From Dickeya fangzhongdai (GTDB lineage Bacteria > Pseudomonadota > Gammaproteobacteria > Enterobacterales > Enterobacteriaceae): a stretch of 64,000 bases of DNA. The DNA is taken from contig NZ_CP025003.1 in the NCBI RefSeq assembly GCF_002812485.1, positions 4,340,001 through 4,404,000 on the forward strand, read 5' to 3'. The translations under genes and the position numbers were made by a program. The notes beneath the pieces were generated by a model that was not told the origin of the DNA, made no database searches, and saw only the letters and a program-made list of their open reading frames with translations. Positions 61,355-64,000 of the stretch are shown here, piece by piece; position 1 is the first letter of the stretch, and each line of letters opens with the position of its first letter.

Positions 61355-62503
61355 TTATCCCCCCTGACAGCGCAACGCCCGATCGTCGCCAAACAGATCC
61401 TGATAGATCTGGCGCAATTCGGTATCCCGCGGGTTGCGTTTCCCGTTTTCCGCGAACACCCGCACCGCATCAAGCAACGCGTCGACCTGCTGCGCATCCA
61501 GCCCGTAGCCCAGACGGGCGAACACGCCGCCCACCGCCTGGCGGCCGGAATGCTTGCCCAGCACCAGCCGGAACTCCCGCCCCATCAGATGCGGATCGAT
61601 GCCCTGATAGCTTTCCCGATCGTGCAGCAACGCCGCCACATGCACCCCGGACTCATGGGTGAACACCTGCTCTCCCACCAGCGGTTGCTGTACATCAATG
61701 GTGCGCTGCGCGGCGTTCGCCACCAGATGGCATAACGACGGCAACTGCGCGAAGCGGATGCCGCTTGAGCGCCCGAGGCAGCGCTGCAACCCCAGCGCCA
61801 CTGATTCCAGCGCCGCGTTGCCCGCCCGTTCGCCCAGCCCCAGCACCGTGGTGTTGACGTGGGTGGCCCCCGCCCGTACCGCCGCCAGCGTGTTGGCGGT
61901 CGCCAGCCCCAGATCGTTATGGGCGTGCATCTCGATCTCGCCGGGCCAGCACTGGCGCAGCGCCTGAATCCGGTCATAGGTGGCGAACGGATCCAGCACC
62001 CCCAGCGTATCGGCGAAACGCAGCCGCTCCGCACCTGCGGCCTGCGCCGTCTGCGCCAGCTGGCGCAACACATCGTCGCCGGCACGCGAGGCGTCTTCAC
62101 ACCCGATGCTCACCCGCAGCCCGCACTGACGCGCCAGCGCAATCAACGCCGCCAGCCGGGGCAACAGCACGGACAGCGGCTGGCGCAGTTTCTGCTGCCG
62201 CAGCCGATCGGACGACGGCACCGAAATATCCACCCAGTCCATGCCCAGATCGGCGCTCTGACGGATTTCGTCCTCGTTCATCCGGCACCAGGCCATCATC
62301 ACGATGCCCGGCAGCCGCCGTCTGACCAGCGCCATACGTGAGCGCTCTTCCAGCCCCATCGCCGGCGTACCGACCTCCAGCGCCGGCACGCCCGCCTCCG
62401 CCAGCGCTTCGGCAATCGCCAGCTTTTCGCTGGCGCGAAATGCCACACCGGGGCTCTGCTCGCCGTCGCGCAGCGTGGTGTCGTTGATGATCACCTGCTC
62501 CAT
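61355..62503 (-). CDS. nifV: Homocitrate synthase NifV
   Basis: The 382-residue enzyme has the isopropylmalate-synthase-type motif [16 protein letters not shown] (about 6-21) and metal ligands in [13 protein letters not shown] (about 195-207). It condenses acetyl-CoA and 2-oxoglutarate to homocitrate, the organic ligand of FeMo-cofactor. It follows nifS after 12 bases. Confidence 0.96.
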   Translation of the reverse strand: MEQVIINDTTLRDGEQSPGVAFRASEKLAIAEALAEAGVPALEVGTPAMGLEERSRMALVRRRLPGIVMMAWCRMNEDEIRQSADLGMDWVDISVPSSDRLRQQKLRQPLSVLLPRLAALIALARQCGLRVSIGCEDASRAGDDVLRQLAQTAQAAGAERLRFADTLGVLDPFATYDRIQALRQCWPGEIEMHAHNDLGLATANTLAAVRAGATHVNTTVLGLGERAGNAALESVALGLQRCLGRSSGIRFAQLPSLCHLVANAAQRTIDVQQPLVGEQVFTHESGVHVAALLHDRESYQGIDPHLMGREFRLVLGKHSGRQAVGGVFARLGYGLDAQQVDALLDAVRVFAENGKRNPRDTELRQIYQDLFGDDRALRCQGG

Positions 62504-62515
62504 CGTCGGCGCTCC

Positions 62516-63760
62516 TTAACCGTAGGTCGGCGCGAACGCCGTCCCGGCCAGCGCCGCCGGTTTGTCCTGCTGCCAGTAAGGCGACAGCGTTCTCAGCCGG
62601 GCAATAATCGGCGGCAGTTGTTCAATCACATAGTCGATCTCTTTTTCGCGGGTATAGCGCGACAGCGAGAAACGAATGCTGCCGTGGGCGGCGGTATAGG
62701 GAATGTCCATCGCCCGCATCACATGCGACGGCTCCAGCGAGCCGGAGGTGCAGGCGCTGCCGCTGGACGCAGCGATGCCGACATGGTTCATCAGCAACAG
62801 GATCGCTTCCCCTTCGATGAATTCGAACGCCATATTGAGGGTATTGGGGGTGCGCGGCTGCCCGTCGCCCATCACCATCACGCTGGGAATGCGGCGAGCC
62901 AGTTCGTGCTGCAAGGTGTCGCGCAGCGGCGCCACGGCCGCCGTCATCATCGGCAAATGCACCTCCGCCAGTTCGCAGGCGCTGCCCATGCCGACAATAC
63001 CGGCGATATTTTCCGTACCGGCGCGACGGCCGCGTTCCTGATGCCCGCCGCGCAGCAGCGGACGAAAGCGGGTGTTGCGACGCAGATACAGACAACCAAC
63101 CCCTTTCGGGCCGTGGATCTTGTGCGCCGAGCACGAGAGCATGTCGATATCGGTGGCGGAGAGCACGATCGGAATCTTGCCCACCGCCTGCACCGCGTCG
63201 CAGTGGAACAATACGCCGTGCTCATGCGCCAGCGCCGCCATCTCCGGCACCGGGAACAGCACCCCGGTTTCATTGTTGGCCCACATCACGCTGACCAGCG
63301 CGACGCGATCGCTCAGCAAGCGGCGGTATGCCGCCAGATCCAGCTCGCCCTGCGGCGACACCGCCAGCCGATGGATGGTATAGCCCTGCCGCGCCAGGTG
63401 CTCGCACACCTCCAGCGTGGCCGGATGCTCCACCGCGGTGGTGATGATTTCGCGCCGTTCCGGCGCCAGATTCACCGCGGAATGAATCGCGGTGGAGGTG
63501 GCTTCGGTGGCGCAGGAGGTAAACAGGATCTCGCTGTCATAGCGCGCCCCCAGCAGGCTGGCGACCTGCTGGCGCGCCCGTTCCAGCGCGCCGCGGCACG
63601 GCGTGCCGAAATCGTGAATCGACGACGGGTTGCCGTAGTGTTCAGTCAGAAACGGCAGCATCGCTTCCAGCACCATCGGGTCAAGCCGGGTGGTGGCGTT
63701 GTTGTCCAGATAGATTTTTTTGTCTGGAGCGCTTTTTTTGTCCGGATAAACGTTGTTCAT
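62516..63760 (-). CDS. nifS: Cysteine desulfurase NifS
   Basis: The start MNNVYPDKKSAPDKK gives 414 residues, slightly longer than Klebsiella NifS (about 400) because of a charged N-terminus. The PLP lysine is in SCSAHKIHGPKGVG and the reactive cysteine in SSGSACTSGSLEP. It supplies sulfur for nitrogenase iron-sulfur clusters on NifU. nifU lies 32 bases upstream. Confidence 0.96.
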   Translation of the reverse strand: MNNVYPDKKSAPDKKIYLDNNATTRLDPMVLEAMLPFLTEHYGNPSSIHDFGTPCRGALERARQQVASLLGARYDSEILFTSCATEATSTAIHSAVNLAPERREIITTAVEHPATLEVCEHLARQGYTIHRLAVSPQGELDLAAYRRLLSDRVALVSVMWANNETGVLFPVPEMAALAHEHGVLFHCDAVQAVGKIPIVLSATDIDMLSCSAHKIHGPKGVGCLYLRRNTRFRPLLRGGHQERGRRAGTENIAGIVGMGSACELAEVHLPMMTAAVAPLRDTLQHELARRIPSVMVMGDGQPRTPNTLNMAFEFIEGEAILLLMNHVGIAASSGSACTSGSLEPSHVMRAMDIPYTAAHGSIRFSLSRYTREKEIDYVIEQLPPIIARLRTLSPYWQQDKPAALAGTAFAPTYG

Positions 63761-63792
63761 GGTTGTTTTCCTCATGCCTGTCTGCCTGACGG

Positions 63793-64000
63793 TTATGCCG
63801 CCACCACGTCCATATACTGCCCGGTGCGTTCCACCAGCTTCTGTTGCAGCCAGGCCAGCGTCATGTCGGTCATCATGCAACCGCTGCAACTGCCGGACAG
63901 GCTGACCGTGACCTGACGCTCGCTGACATTCACCAGCGACATATCGCCGCCGTCGGCCTGAATGTGCGGCCGCAGCTCCGCCACCGCCTCCGCCACCTGT
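63793..64000 (-). CDS. nifU: NifU iron-sulfur scaffold, C-terminal fragment
   Basis: Only the last 68 or so residues lie in the window; the gene continues past the right edge. They form the Nfu-type domain with the cluster-binding CxxC in [18 protein letters not shown]. NifU assembles iron-sulfur clusters with sulfur from NifS. The order nifU-S-V-W-Z-M is that of Klebsiella. Confidence 0.95.
   Translation of the reverse strand, partial: QVAEAVAELRPHIQADGGDMSLVNVSERQVTVSLSGSCSGCMMTDMTLAWLQQKLVERTGQYMDVVAA

Overview
The window is a contiguous piece of a gamma-proteobacterial chromosome, most likely a soft-rot Pectobacteriaceae member close to Dickeya. The two backbone blocks (metK to mpl, and queG-nnr-tsaE-amiB-mutL-miaA-hfq-hflXKC-yjeT-purA) follow enterobacterial gene order. 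They are joined to an intact-looking Klebsiella-type nif regulon and to accessory metabolic islands. The species call rests on gene content and recollection, not on a search.

Layout. 1-8,671: end of metK, sprT, endA, rsmE, gshB, yqgE, ruvX, fbp, mpl, purA. 8,771-20,740: yjeT-hflC-hflK-hflX-hfq-miaA-mutL-amiB-tsaE-nnr, all on the minus strand with several start/stop overlaps, plus an unassigned gene next to queG. 22,072-22,353: an AT-rich gap with two perfect DnaA boxes, at the place where E. coli carries datA. 22,354-33,071: two identical tRNA-Gly(GCC) genes bracketing a polysaccharide locus (JUMPstart/ops leader, manC, manB, gmd, wzm, wzt, an Fcl-like reductase, two glycosyltransferases) and a D-2-hydroxyacid dehydrogenase. 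33,764-41,474: an unassigned gene, a luciferase-like oxidoreductase, and an operon of monooxygenase, two solute-binding proteins, acetyltransferase, permease and ATPase that resembles the Bacillus yxe/ytm sulfur-salvage operons. 41,535-49,436: esterase, ohr/ohrR and abgRABT. 49,642-51,312: a chemoreceptor with a sigma-28 promoter. 51,617-64,000: nif genes in the order Q-B-A-L / F / (ada-alkA, ogt) / M-Z-W-V-S-U, running off the right edge.

How the parts work together. ManC, ManB and Gmd should supply GDP-4-keto-6-deoxy-D-mannose. The Fcl-like enzyme lacks the cysteine that GDP-fucose synthase uses, so it probably stops at a single epimerisation and makes GDP-6-deoxy-D-altrose (or another 6-deoxyhexose). 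The two glycosyltransferases would polymerise it and Wzm/Wzt export it. Antitermination by RfaH at the ops element would carry transcription through a terminator-like hairpin between gmd and wzm. In the nif block, two NtrC-type dyads 21 bp apart lie upstream of a -24/-12 promoter for nifLA, and further -24/-12 promoters serve nifF and nifB (the latter with a TGT-N10-ACA NifA site). An alkylation-repair pair (AdaA-AlkA fusion plus Ogt) sits inside the nif cluster, and ogt overlaps the end of nifM tail to tail.

The best candidates for something new are the predicted 6-deoxyhexose pathway, the datA-like locus, the sulfur-salvage operon and the repair cassette within nif. No CRISPR array, insertion sequence or integrase gene was seen.
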